A stretch of DNA of 40,462 bases from Planctomycetaceae bacterium (GTDB lineage: Bacteria; Planctomycetota; Planctomycetia; Pirellulales; Pirellulaceae), in NCBI GenBank assembly GCA_002862205.1, contig PKCN01000232.1, positions 1 to 40,462 of the forward strand. Reading direction: 5' to 3'. Position numbers and translations under genes: made by a program. Shown here in pieces: positions 29,601-35,938 of the stretch (position 1 is its first letter; every line of letters begins with the position of its first letter). A model generated the notes under the pieces. That model was not told the DNA's origin, ran no database searches, and was given only the letters and a program-made list of their open reading frames with translations.

Positions 29601-29602
29601 AG
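23636..29602 (+). CDS. LEPR-XLL giant protein with N-terminal dockerin, VCBS/cadherin-like repeats and SdrD-B-like domain
   Basis: A 1988-residue acidic predicted surface or extracellular protein. The basic leader ends in SSEALEKRELLAG (37-49). A dockerin type I pair follows at once: DVNADYQITVGDALAVLNKL (64-83) and DTNNDDKITPADALGVINAI (104-123), each with the D-x-N/D-x-D-x6-D calcium loop; dockerins are usually C-terminal. A cohesin-like beta-sandwich is possible from about residue 145 (YNIAVGEKFNLEIAYSDLR). Residues about 490-1625 hold alternating cadherin-like and VCBS repeats, each closing with a TGVND-type motif; one is split by a domain resembling DUF4082. An Ig-like domain (about 1630-1725) and a SdrD-B-like domain (GGSVFVDHVENFRDVRDNG, about 1735-1850) follow, then a short C-terminal domain with a Cys pair. 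Adhesion or matrix building is inferred from these families. The intrinsic terminator at 29675-29702 ends the gene. Confidence 0.93.
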   Translation: MRNLRKLLSRGLKSGSSKRRRSAKRSRNQASVGRQLSSEALEKRELLAGDVVENVNHNYHTAYDVNADYQITVGDALAVLNKLGQIGSEGEAAPDSDEYNVYVDTNNDDKITPADALGVINAIGRGEGVGELVEMFLSPRTADDLEMTPVNGEYNIAVGEKFNLEIAYSDLRTGTEAKGAFQIRADVTSSLPDYLAPVMTETQRFRFDQGVFSDPSLQSVTFTQEGTGTSYVSPAVDFQTNTFIEVVNAMNSFGYTFNTDYKYTPGLEFSDGDQGFLLQWTGATYDDVDVPDILVSIQQSGGTLLEASMAEFSPYLEGPDGTMGTADDVPNSDAVQFNLDLGVRTWSQTYLLLGGLPNAPYYNGLNTGEFDTQRDAVPSRPGFIKTGGVGGLNPQGVKGFDSGFVGATPNDAFSLPVKLVQPVQGLILNVTPSFDLDPEALLLYGEQSPLGPSDVVLDSYDGTGTPTDTGVAGVAHIIINGIGENRDPEVSGPITQSLTQNDSLTNIDLLEFASDPDNNALSIDVGSVNFTGNLAGVHVSNNEAIVDPSFYSFLAASEQEVVTISYDIVDGAGGSVAQTATITLTGVNDPATGITGDTTGSVTEDGTLVANGLLTVADLDAGEDEVQPQTNVSGTYGIFSIDAAGSWTYSLNNADLVVQALAAGAAPVDTFAVLSKDGAISVDVIVTINGTNDAPTKGAPVTATFSEEQPVTSVDLLTGASDVDQGDVLSVANYAVTSGDAVGVSQNGNNVDVVPGAYGALEDGQSEVIVLNYDIVDGNGGSVGQTATITVTGVSNFSPVITIEVGDGVVGTVNELAATPSTTTAISSPTGSIVGADTVGPGVGYNYGWQFTVDQPVKISELGAFVGTNFESANDLAPDPDIIRVGLWDVSTGQRLTYVDLGRDTYGGQQGQFVYKSVNPVPLQVGDSYRISVASTSTPLEFSTDVTAQTMEGTGIFSGFQGGLVGQSEGADQYPSTVVAGNSGGFVGGNFMWFEDLPQTATDTLSFSDADPADTHSVNTQETGSDYIGTFSATLTPAVSGLNGEVEWSFSALDAELDELAKDEVRLQIYDVTVTDSNNGSDVEQVTITLNGVNDQPLVTEPISRVFNSGMASENIDLLTGASDVDGDTISVGVGSVSVAGDDQSGVSVDEVNSRVTVTPGAYASLNAGEKEIVEITYTIVDDNGGVVEQTATLTFNGINDPPTPGSPISATFNQNDNVSVVSLITGATDPENDVLTVDQVAYNPANPVGFQIVSNDSVEVTPAEYVSLSVGQDAVVQINYVIDDGNGNQTPVQTATITITGLNDAATITGDTSGAVVEDTALTGGQLTETGTLTVNDVDAGQAIFSTSVTGQAGNLGSLVITEAGVWSYTLDNSLPSVQELAAGVQITDSFTVVSFDGTATENIVITITGVNDAATITGNNEGGVTEDDSDPTLTTSGNLSVTDVDAGEAVFDAVVIDVDSPLGALTIDAAGAWNYSLDNTLPAVQSLPAAATLVDKFEVKSFDQSATETVTVTITGINDVPVFGGGVEGDVQEDDNATLTTAGSLTISDVDTGESFVDTAVSSGVTLGTLTIDVNGNWTYQVDNSTPEIQALVENDEIIEDFTITSLDGSETQIVSIKILGTNDVPETVVDERLALKDDTVGILVDVLANDNAGAGGLEIQTISLSSNPDLSETATAGVVGGSAVIEDGKIRYIPNAGFEGTATITYEIVDAGGLTADGTLTVEVVDFVPSTLGGSVFVDHVENFRDVRDNGADPIRNGIKEDDEKGFASVRIKLVSTNNYTGSLIEREVLTDAEGDFEFTNVVPGVYKVVYEHPEQVRYEGSGEYDMTIPALGDVQRNDFNFGLIGTQGAAMASVGLLASSYLRTDATISQISDGGREGGLVCLDSTGQQSFLVLGSGFEGVTFAELELNTTQDAALLTLLTEQGDLLSTILTEEYFVVSNDQCGIQFFGSLNDHFFTEAGSTNGTTFDNTRTAVDDFQDNNSQD
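25100..28515 (+). repeat. Array of cadherin-like and VCBS protein repeats
   Basis: Nine units of about 100 codons encode repeats within the 1988-residue protein. Cadherin-like units (LLTGASDVDGD…YDIVDGNGG…TITVTG type) start near 25100, 25720, 26930 and 27240. VCBS units (GSVTEDGTLVANGLLTV… GSWTYSLNN type) start near 25410, 27550, 27876 and 28201. A fifth VCBS-like unit starts near 26020 and is interrupted before continuing at 26641. The copies are diverged at the DNA level, so this is an old protein-domain array, not a recent DNA tandem repeat. Confidence 0.8.
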
Positions 29603-29674
29603 GCGTTCGGCATCGTCTGGACAGAATTTGGGTTTGTCTTCATGACGGACCTCTGCCCCATTGGATCTCTCCGA

Positions 29675-29702
29675 GCCCGAAACGCTGGTTTCGGGCTTTT
29701 TT
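29675..29702 (+). terminator. Intrinsic terminator after the surface-protein island
   Basis: Perfect 8-bp stem GCCCGAAA (29675-29682) and TTTCGGGC (29689-29696) with a 6-base loop, followed directly by six T residues. It stands 72 bases after the stop codon of the 1988-residue protein gene and is the clearest terminator in the window. Confidence 0.93.
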
Positions 29703-29736
29703 CATGGTTGAATTATTTTCGGCCGGGAGTTTTCGC

Positions 29737-30111
29737 ATGCATGAAATTCATCTCAGGCGACCTTGGAATCGGTTTTCCGTTCTGGATTTGCAGCCAGTTG
29801 TGGTTGATGTGCCGGACGTGAGTCCCCGAACCGGTTCGTCGAAGGCTGCAGGTGATCGGGTGAGTTATCAACGTGGTTTCAATTCACCCACTGGTTTGAG
29901 TGGGACCGACATGATTTGCTTGTGTATTTCTGAATGGCTAGGGAAGCTGGAATCTGTACGAGTCAATGACACACTGTTTTCTCATGCAGTTGCGCCGCTG
30001 GTAGTCGATCTTTCAAAAATTCTCCTCGGATTCAATCAGATCGAGATAATCCTCACCTCCGATTCCGCAGTGATGCCCCGTCTGACAGGCAAGGTGGTGC
30101 TGAGGATTTAG
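29737..30111 (+). CDS. Conserved-looking small beta-rich protein, function unknown
   Basis: A 124-residue protein I do not recognise. The ATG at 29737 is preferred because GGGAG lies 7 bases upstream. An earlier in-frame ATG at 29704 would abut the terminator T-run and has no ribosome-binding site. There is no signal peptide or membrane segment. The second half alternates hydrophobic residues like a beta-sandwich: MICLCISEWLGKLESVRVND, then PLVVDLSKILLGFNQIEIIL, then LTGKVVLRI. The order of a strand, a V-x-V/L-N-D turn, a D-L-S-x-x-L-x-x-G-x-N stretch and a final strand recalls the galactose-binding-like sandwich domains attached to glycoside hydrolases, but here it stands alone. That similarity is a visual impression. 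The gene is convergent with the pyruvate kinase gene, 54 bp away. Confidence 0.7.
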   Translation: MHEIHLRRPWNRFSVLDLQPVVVDVPDVSPRTGSSKAAGDRVSYQRGFNSPTGLSGTDMICLCISEWLGKLESVRVNDTLFSHAVAPLVVDLSKILLGFNQIEIILTSDSAVMPRLTGKVVLRI

Positions 30112-30165
30112 GAGGGTTTGAGCTGAGTAGCCTTGTAGGGACTTCACTCACCGTTGCCCCGATGA

Positions 30166-31596
30166 TCACTCGACTGTGTGAACGACCATCAGGTTGTGTG
30201 CCTTATCAACCACTCCAGTGCCAGTGACAAAAACGATGTGGTCGTTTTTTCGAAGGTTTGTGTGCGCGTGTCCCCAGCGGCACATTTGGTCGATGAAACG
30301 CGATGTGTTTTCCAGTTGCAGTGACTCAAGAGGCTTGATGCCCCAAAGCAAATTCATGCGTCTTAGGGTCGATTGGGATTCACTGGCCCCAACTGTGGGA
30401 ATGAGGCTGCGGCTTTGGCTGTTGACCCAAGCTGTATTTCCGCTGCGAGTTGCAATGACGATGAGTTTGGCTTCAATGGTTTCTGCCACGTGGGTCGCCG
30501 CTTGAGTGACGGCACTGGTAATGGGGTGAACCCGGTAGCTCAGTTGATGATTTCTATCCGCGTCACGCATCATTTCCTGTTCAGTGCATTTCATGATACG
30601 GCTCATCATGGTCACTGCGAGTACAGGATGATCACCGATTGCCGTTTCGCCACTCAGCATGCAGGCGTCTGCACCATCGAGGATGGCGTTGGCAACGTCA
30701 CTGGCTTCGGCACGAGTGGGTCTTGTGCTGGTATGCATGGACTCGAGCATTTGGGTAGCAACAATCACCGGTTTCATTTTCTCTCGGCAAACCTGAATGA
30801 TGCGTTTTTGTGCTACGGGTGTCTTGGCGACATCAATTTCGACCCCCAAGTCACCTCTGGCTACCATGATGCCATCGGCGCTTTCGACGATTTGTTCAAG
30901 TTGCTCAAGGGCTTCGGGTTTTTCGATTTTTGCGATGACCAGAGCATTTGAACCGTTGGAATGAAGGAGTTCTTTGAGCTGTCGCACATCATCTGCGGTT
31001 CTGACAAATGACAGACTGATGAAGTCGATTTCATTGTGGGCTGCCCAAATGGCATTCTTGATGTCACGTTCAAGCAGTGCAGGCACCGAAAGCTGGACAC
31101 CCGGGAGGTTGATTCCTTGTCTGCTACGTATGCTTCCGCCTCCGGTAACAACACACTCTGCACGATCTGCTTGAACTTGTTCAACCTGTAATGACACGGT
31201 GCCATCAGCCAGCATGACACGGTCACCCGGTTGCAGTTCTTCGATCAACCGTTCATAGGTACTTGTGACTTCTGTTGGTTGATCAGTTGCTTCTGTGACG
31301 AAGGTAAGCTTCGTGCCTTCTTCGCAGATTAACGGGTCATGATTCAGTTGGCCCAGTCTGATTTTGGGACCAGCAAGATCCAGCAGAATTCCAACCGGAA
31401 AGCCACACTTCCTGGATGCTTCCCGGATACGAGCCACGATGATCTCGTGTTGTTCACGATCTCCGTGGGCTGTGTTGATTCGGAAAATATCCACCCCGGC
31501 CTCGATTAGTTCTTCAATCTGAGGTGTGTCATCGCAGGCAGGTCCAACGGTGGCAACGATTTTGGTGCATGGTTCATCAAGAGAGGGCCGGGGCAT
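30166..31596 (-). CDS. pyk: Pyruvate kinase, K+-independent signature
   Basis: Glycolytic enzyme converting phosphoenolpyruvate and ADP to pyruvate and ATP. The ATG at 31596 gives 476 residues, close to the usual bacterial length. The open frame extends to a TTG at 31686, but those 30 extra residues have no family counterpart. Visible motifs: TKIVATVGPA (11-20); RINTAHG (39-45) in place of the usual RxNFSHG; DLAGPKIRLG (73-82); the active-site strand IAKIEKPEALEQ with the catalytic Lys; MVARGDLGVEI; TRPTRAEASDVANAILDGAD; MLSGETAIG; and the C-terminal domain ending TGTGVVDKAHNLMVVHTVE. In K+-dependent enzymes the DLAGPKIRL segment reads DTKGPEIRT. The Glu-to-Lys change, with the accompanying Leu, Ala and Leu, is the known pattern of K+-independent pyruvate kinases. 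The gene is divergent from the SDR gene. Confidence 0.96.
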   Translation of the reverse strand: MPRPSLDEPCTKIVATVGPACDDTPQIEELIEAGVDIFRINTAHGDREQHEIIVARIREASRKCGFPVGILLDLAGPKIRLGQLNHDPLICEEGTKLTFVTEATDQPTEVTSTYERLIEELQPGDRVMLADGTVSLQVEQVQADRAECVVTGGGSIRSRQGINLPGVQLSVPALLERDIKNAIWAAHNEIDFISLSFVRTADDVRQLKELLHSNGSNALVIAKIEKPEALEQLEQIVESADGIMVARGDLGVEIDVAKTPVAQKRIIQVCREKMKPVIVATQMLESMHTSTRPTRAEASDVANAILDGADACMLSGETAIGDHPVLAVTMMSRIMKCTEQEMMRDADRNHQLSYRVHPITSAVTQAATHVAETIEAKLIVIATRSGNTAWVNSQSRSLIPTVGASESQSTLRRMNLLWGIKPLESLQLENTSRFIDQMCRWGHAHTNLRKNDHIVFVTGTGVVDKAHNLMVVHTVE

Positions 31597-31777
31597 CAAT
31601 AAACTCGACAAGTGATGGTGATGGGCGATGATTCGTGGTAGCACCGGTGCTTGAAGTTTCAGACTGGATTCCAGCAAGAAAGGCAAAGCAGTGATACCGG
31701 ACCGCGTCTGATCGTACTAAAATTTGACCACTGGGCATTGCCCATTTATCCATTCAAACCTCTTTTACTGTGGATTC

Positions 31778-32632
31778 ATGGTTTCTGATCGACTTCCGGT
31801 CGTGCTCGTCACTGGTGGTTCAGCTGGTTTGGGATTCGTGATTGCACGAAAACTCTTGAAGGCTGAATATTGCGTTGTGATCGTAGGACGAGATTCTGAA
31901 CGATTGAACGATGCGATGAGCCGCTTGGATCCAGAGGGAACGCTGTGCCATTCAGGTAGTGTCAAACGACGCTTGGCTTGTTTTTCCTGTGACCTCACGG
32001 ATGCTGCTGCTGTCGAGCGACTTATTGCTGATACGCTGGAAACATTTGAGAGGTTGGATGTTTTGGTGAACTGCGTTGGGGCCAGTGATCGAGGCTTGAT
32101 CGAAGCTTTGGAAATTGATCGGGCCGAGTTTCTATTTCGTCAAAACGTCATCACTGCCCTGCTCTGTTCGCAAAAAGCTCTGGATGCTCTGGAAGCAACT
32201 GGCGGCATGATTGTGAATATTGGATCGCTTGCGTCGAAGGTCGGTGCTCGGTACATCGGTGCGTACTCGATGGCCAAGCATGCACTGGCTGGTATGACAC
32301 AGCAGTTGAGGTTGGAATTGAAACCGCGAGGCGTTCATGTCTGTCTGGTTAGCCCCGGACCGATTCGTCGTGAGGATGAGGGGAATCGGTATCAAAAATC
32401 CATTGATGGCCTGCCAGCTCAGGCGGCTAAACCTGGTGGCGGAACGCGGGTCAAAGGCTTGCCGCCCGAGCGTGTCGCGGATGCTGTTCTGGATGCAATA
32501 AAACACCGCAAGCCAGATGTCGTGTTGCCGCGATATCTTCGTTTACTGATCATGCTGGGTCATGCATCCCCACGTTTGGGTGACTGGTTGCTTCTTAAAT
32601 TTACATCACCCAAAGATGATCCAAGTGACTGA
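31778..32632 (+). CDS. SDR-family NAD(P)-dependent oxidoreductase
   Basis: A 284-residue classical short-chain dehydrogenase/reductase; the substrate is unknown. The ATG at 31778 places the cofactor motif TGGSAGLG at residues 12-19, the normal distance from the N-terminus; the frame continues upstream to a TTG at 31724 but without family sequence. Other landmarks: the VGRDSERL turn after the second strand, with an Arg that would favour NADP(H); the acidic CDLTD; LVNCVGAS in place of NNAG; N123; S150 in VNIGSLAS; and the catalytic pair Y163 and K167 (YSMAK). PGPIRR follows the sixth strand. The tail (YLRLLIMLGHASPRLGDWLL) is hydrophobic and amphipathic, as in SDRs that touch membranes or lipid substrates. 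The gene is divergent from pyruvate kinase across 181 bp that should hold both promoters, though I see no clear consensus boxes. Confidence 0.92.
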   Translation: MVSDRLPVVLVTGGSAGLGFVIARKLLKAEYCVVIVGRDSERLNDAMSRLDPEGTLCHSGSVKRRLACFSCDLTDAAAVERLIADTLETFERLDVLVNCVGASDRGLIEALEIDRAEFLFRQNVITALLCSQKALDALEATGGMIVNIGSLASKVGARYIGAYSMAKHALAGMTQQLRLELKPRGVHVCLVSPGPIRREDEGNRYQKSIDGLPAQAAKPGGGTRVKGLPPERVADAVLDAIKHRKPDVVLPRYLRLLIMLGHASPRLGDWLLLKFTSPKDDPSD

Positions 32633-32691
32633 TTGGAACTGCATGCCGACTCAAACGGATCTCGGTACACGAGGCGATGTCTGATTGCTGT

Positions 32692-32745
32692 TTGCGTGTC
32701 GATCGGTTGCGTGCCGATCGTTTGCGTGTCGATCGTTTGCGTGCC
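32692..32745. repeat. 15-bp tandem repeat between convergent genes
   Basis: Units of 15 bp, TTGCGTG(T/C)CGATCG(G/T), at 32692-32706, 32707-32721 and 32722-32736, followed by a partial fourth (TTGCGTGCC). The T/C position alternates between units. The array sits between the convergent stops of the SDR gene and the 902-residue protein gene. No intrinsic terminator was found there. Confidence 0.8.
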
Positions 32746-32768
32746 TGCGCCGGGGCTCTGCCGACAAA

Positions 32769-35477
32769 TCAGTCCGCGGTTTCTTCGTAAATCGGCAAGT
32801 GACGATAGTAGACTTCCAGATTCAGAAGGTTCATGGTGGTGACGTAGAGACGTCCAGCGTGAGCAGACCAGCGGTCCGGAATGGCTCCAGCAGGTTCCCA
32901 GCTACCTGCATTCACTCCTTCTTTGACTTGACTTTCGATCAGAATCGGGTTCAGCGCCCGATTCCAACGATCCCAATATTCACCACCCATATGAAACATG
33001 ACTTGGGTGGCGTAGTACCAATAGTACGTGTCTTTTTGGGGTGATTCAACGGTGCCCACTTGAGGTGGGTATTGCAGCAGATACTCGGCAGCGGATTTCA
33101 TTACTTTGTTGTCGCGTCGCCAGCCCGAGTACATCCGCATCAGCATCCCGACGGCGGTCATGGTCGGCGTAGCCATGCGTCCATGTCGCTGAGTTGGGGT
33201 GTCTGGAGCGAAAGGGTTGTACCGGTAGCGATCGGGTTGTTGCGGTACCTGTGACAAGCCCAGCCAGCGTTGAATTCCCTGGTAGGTTTTCTCTGGCACT
33301 TCCAAACCGGATAGCTGGCCACTCTTCAATGCCATCATCATCCAGCCGGTAACACTTGTGTCTGAACTGACTTGGGCTGTGTATCGCCATCCTCCACGCT
33401 GGTCGTGCTGGGTATTGACAATGAAGTTAAGGCAACGCTGGGCAGGATCCTTGAGCTCAGGATCCTGTGTCATTCCGTACGCTTCACACATTGCCAAAGC
33501 CGCAATCCCATGACTGTAAAATGCTACATTTCGATTGCTGATAGCATTTTCGGGAACGTACAAATCGCCATTGGGCTGCTGTTTGTTGATAAGAAACTCG
33601 AGACCGCGACTGATGGTGCCGGCGTATTGATGTTGGCGGTGGGTGTAACCCGCTCCTTGAAACGCCAGCAGGCATAGTCCAGTAGCTGCGGTGTTGCTTC
33701 GTAGCAGAACGTTTTCTCCGTGTCCTTGCAGCGACCAGCTACCATCATCGTTTTGGGTACTGGCCAGATAGGACAAGCCAATTTCAATTGCTTCTTCTGT
33801 TTCAGGGCCAACATCCCCTGCAGCAGTGGCGGGTGCACCGCCTTTTGTTCGCATCACTCTTCGGTTGAACGACTCGACGGAAGCCACCTGCGTGCCAAAT
33901 GGGGTCGCCGGCCCACCAAGGTTGCGTCGGGGACGCTGGCCGCGTGAAAAATCAACGACTGTGATTTCGGGTTGGGTTTCGGATGGGATGATGCCAACCC
34001 GGCCATCAGCGAGCGTTGTAATTCCGGCAGGTCCTTCATCCACCATCACGTCGAGTTTGGGGCCACCTGCAGACGCTATCCTGGTGCTTGTTGATCCTCG
34101 TTGTGGTCTTGTGACTCGTTCCATGGGACCGCCGTCAGCAATCCTGTCTCCCATTGAATCCGAGGGAGTGGTGGCGGGCAGTGTGGTATCACTTATGGAG
34201 CCTTTGGGTGCCGTCGGCGGCCCGCTTGCCGCCATTCCAAATCCAGTCGTGACTCGACGTGTCCTCCCGGGAGTGCGTTGAGCTGTGCCAGCGTTGATGG
34301 TGGGCACGCCGCTGTTGGCCACGCTGTTGTTGCGAGCCGCAGACGTCTCGGTCTGGGATTCAGATGCACCCGGTAGATTGGCTATCGCCGATTCCGATAG
34401 ATTTGCACTGAGACTAACACTACTACGGGAGCGAGTTTTTCGAGTGATAGAAAAATCACCGCGGCCAATAACGCGTTCAGCAGTGGGTACTTGTTTGGCG
34501 ACGGCAACTACCTGAGTGGCGGGAGCAGATCCTGCAGGTTCCAGAGTTCGAGTGGGTGTACTTCGCTTGCGTTGTTGTTGGGTTGCCTGTCCAACGTTGG
34601 GAAGCGAAGTGCTACGACTTCTCGCGCCGGCGATTGAGTTTTCTTGTGGGTTACTGAATTCAAGCTCGACCGATGCTGTCGAGGTTGCCGTTGATTTCGA
34701 TGTCGGCCTTGAACGGGGTTGGGGATTGACCTGTTGTTCCACAGGATTCGCTGCCGTTGTCGACTCAACCGAGACTGAGGGAGCAGTTGGATTTTGCGTG
34801 TTCCATGTGGACGGTTGGGGATTATTGGATTGCTGTCTAGCTAGCTTGGCTGGCGAATCTGTCGGTTGTGGTTTCGATTCGTTCGGCTTTCGTCGCTTTA
34901 ACAGAAACTCCTGCAATGACTCTGGTTGTGGCTCACGGGTTTTGGGAATTTCAAGTCGCGGCGCGGTTTTTTCAACGGGTGGTAACTGTCGCTCCTCAAG
35001 AGGAGTTACGCGTGATGCCGTTTCAGCATCAACTGGTTTGGACCAATCAGGTGCCGTTGCCGTTTGCTTCGGTGTCTGAAACAGGTGTTCGGATACTGTA
35101 CGACTTACAAGGGAGCGTTCCTGTGTGACACCGGAGAACGCCTCGGGAAAATAGCGGCTGAAAATGATCACATTGATTGCAAGCATCATCAACAGGAGGT
35201 GGACAAAGAGGCTGAACAGGACGCCCAGTTGGATGGTGCGTCTGACGTACCGCGAGACAAAATTGTGCGAGAAAAACGCCATCGCCAACGCAATCGCAGG
35301 GACTGCAATGGTGTAGGTCCACGCATTCAACATCCAACGTGGATCATCAAATCGCAGTTCAGTTACCGCAAGATACAACACCAATCCAGCAAACGCGGCG
35401 ATGAACACATCAAGTGGCCATGTGCGTTCCGCCTTGCTGGTCTGCGTCTCGATAGGTGGTGCTTTTATGGAATTCAC
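32769..35477 (-). CDS. Membrane-anchored alpha/alpha-toroid protein; candidate TonB/TolA-like transducer
   Basis: A 902-residue inner-membrane protein starting with GTG and lacking a clear ribosome-binding site. Three hydrophobic segments lie at about 22-39, 51-70 and 84-106. The loop SRYVRR before the third is positive, which places the large C-terminal part in the periplasm. The third segment contains S89-L-F-V-H93, the SxxxH spacing found in the transmembrane helix of TonB and TolA. A linker of about 440 residues follows, rich in Pro, Ser, Thr, Gln and Arg. From about 557 (GPETEEAIEIGLSYL) to the end is an alpha/alpha-toroid domain of the squalene cyclase/prenyltransferase type, with QNDDGSW, QQPNGDLY and QRGGWRY repeats. 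I see no DXDD cyclase motif, so catalysis is doubtful. The gene starts 39 bp after exbD in the same operon. The transducer role is inference. Confidence 0.85.
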   Translation of the reverse strand: MNSIKAPPIETQTSKAERTWPLDVFIAAFAGLVLYLAVTELRFDDPRWMLNAWTYTIAVPAIALAMAFFSHNFVSRYVRRTIQLGVLFSLFVHLLLMMLAINVIIFSRYFPEAFSGVTQERSLVSRTVSEHLFQTPKQTATAPDWSKPVDAETASRVTPLEERQLPPVEKTAPRLEIPKTREPQPESLQEFLLKRRKPNESKPQPTDSPAKLARQQSNNPQPSTWNTQNPTAPSVSVESTTAANPVEQQVNPQPRSRPTSKSTATSTASVELEFSNPQENSIAGARSRSTSLPNVGQATQQQRKRSTPTRTLEPAGSAPATQVVAVAKQVPTAERVIGRGDFSITRKTRSRSSVSLSANLSESAIANLPGASESQTETSAARNNSVANSGVPTINAGTAQRTPGRTRRVTTGFGMAASGPPTAPKGSISDTTLPATTPSDSMGDRIADGGPMERVTRPQRGSTSTRIASAGGPKLDVMVDEGPAGITTLADGRVGIIPSETQPEITVVDFSRGQRPRRNLGGPATPFGTQVASVESFNRRVMRTKGGAPATAAGDVGPETEEAIEIGLSYLASTQNDDGSWSLQGHGENVLLRSNTAATGLCLLAFQGAGYTHRQHQYAGTISRGLEFLINKQQPNGDLYVPENAISNRNVAFYSHGIAALAMCEAYGMTQDPELKDPAQRCLNFIVNTQHDQRGGWRYTAQVSSDTSVTGWMMMALKSGQLSGLEVPEKTYQGIQRWLGLSQVPQQPDRYRYNPFAPDTPTQRHGRMATPTMTAVGMLMRMYSGWRRDNKVMKSAAEYLLQYPPQVGTVESPQKDTYYWYYATQVMFHMGGEYWDRWNRALNPILIESQVKEGVNAGSWEPAGAIPDRWSAHAGRLYVTTMNLLNLEVYYRHLPIYEETAD

Positions 35478-35516
35478 AGAATGAAATATTCAACGTGAGA
35501 CATGGGGTCAGATCGA

Positions 35517-35936
35517 TTAACTTTCTGGACCTTCCTTGGTCGTAACACTGTAGTCACTGACTCCGGTACGGTTGCAAACATCCATGACACTTACGACCGG
35601 TTGAAAAGCCGTGGTTCGATCCGCTCGAATGATAACCGTTTGGTTGGTCGGGTTGTTGGAAACAGCGGTTTCAAGGAATACCTGGAGTTCACTCAAATCC
35701 GTCGATTTTCCGGAGAGATAGAGTTCGCCTTCGTTGTCAATGTCGATGACAACTTCGCGGGGCTTGCTCGTCATTGGCACCGCGCTTGTTGCTGTTGGGA
35801 GGACAATATCGAGACGTCTTTCTTCCTCCTCAAATTCGCTGGTAACAAGAAAGAAAATGAGCAACAAAAACACGACGTCGATGAGTGGCGTCAGGCTCAA
35901 TGTGCTGGCGATGCTGGAGCGTTTAATCTTGGCCAT
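35517..35936 (-). CDS. exbD: ExbD/TolR-family biopolymer transport protein
   Basis: A 139-residue single-span inner-membrane protein of the ExbD/TolR family, which with ExbB/TolQ couples the proton gradient to work at the cell envelope. The N-terminus is short and basic. The membrane helix LTPLIDVVFLLLIFFLVTS (about 15-33) holds the conserved protonatable Asp in the family motif PLIDVVF. The periplasmic part (about 35-139) shows the expected beta/alpha layout, with REVVIDIDNEGELYLSGKST and TVIIRADRTTAFQPVVSVMD. The start codon lies 2 bases after the stop of the upstream exbB-like gene, and the toroid gene follows 39 bp later, so translation is probably coupled. TolR and ExbD cannot be separated on sequence alone. 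Confidence 0.95.
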   Translation of the reverse strand: MAKIKRSSIASTLSLTPLIDVVFLLLIFFLVTSEFEEEERRLDIVLPTATSAVPMTSKPREVVIDIDNEGELYLSGKSTDLSELQVFLETAVSNNPTNQTVIIRADRTTAFQPVVSVMDVCNRTGVSDYSVTTKEGPES

Positions 35937-35938
35937 AT

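Noticed and set aside
32769-33800. Squalene-hopene cyclase or prenyltransferase enzyme activity for the toroid domain
   Set aside because: The alpha/alpha-toroid pattern and QW-like repeats are present, but I cannot see a DXDD acid motif or a zinc-binding set, and the domain is tethered to the membrane by a long linker in an exbBD operon. A non-catalytic role is more likely.
33826-35079. Plus-strand open frames opposite the linker of the 902-residue protein
   Set aside because: The minus-strand frame is continuous from membrane helices to toroid domain and fits its operon. The plus-strand frames are low-complexity mirrors of the Pro/Ser/Thr-rich linker.
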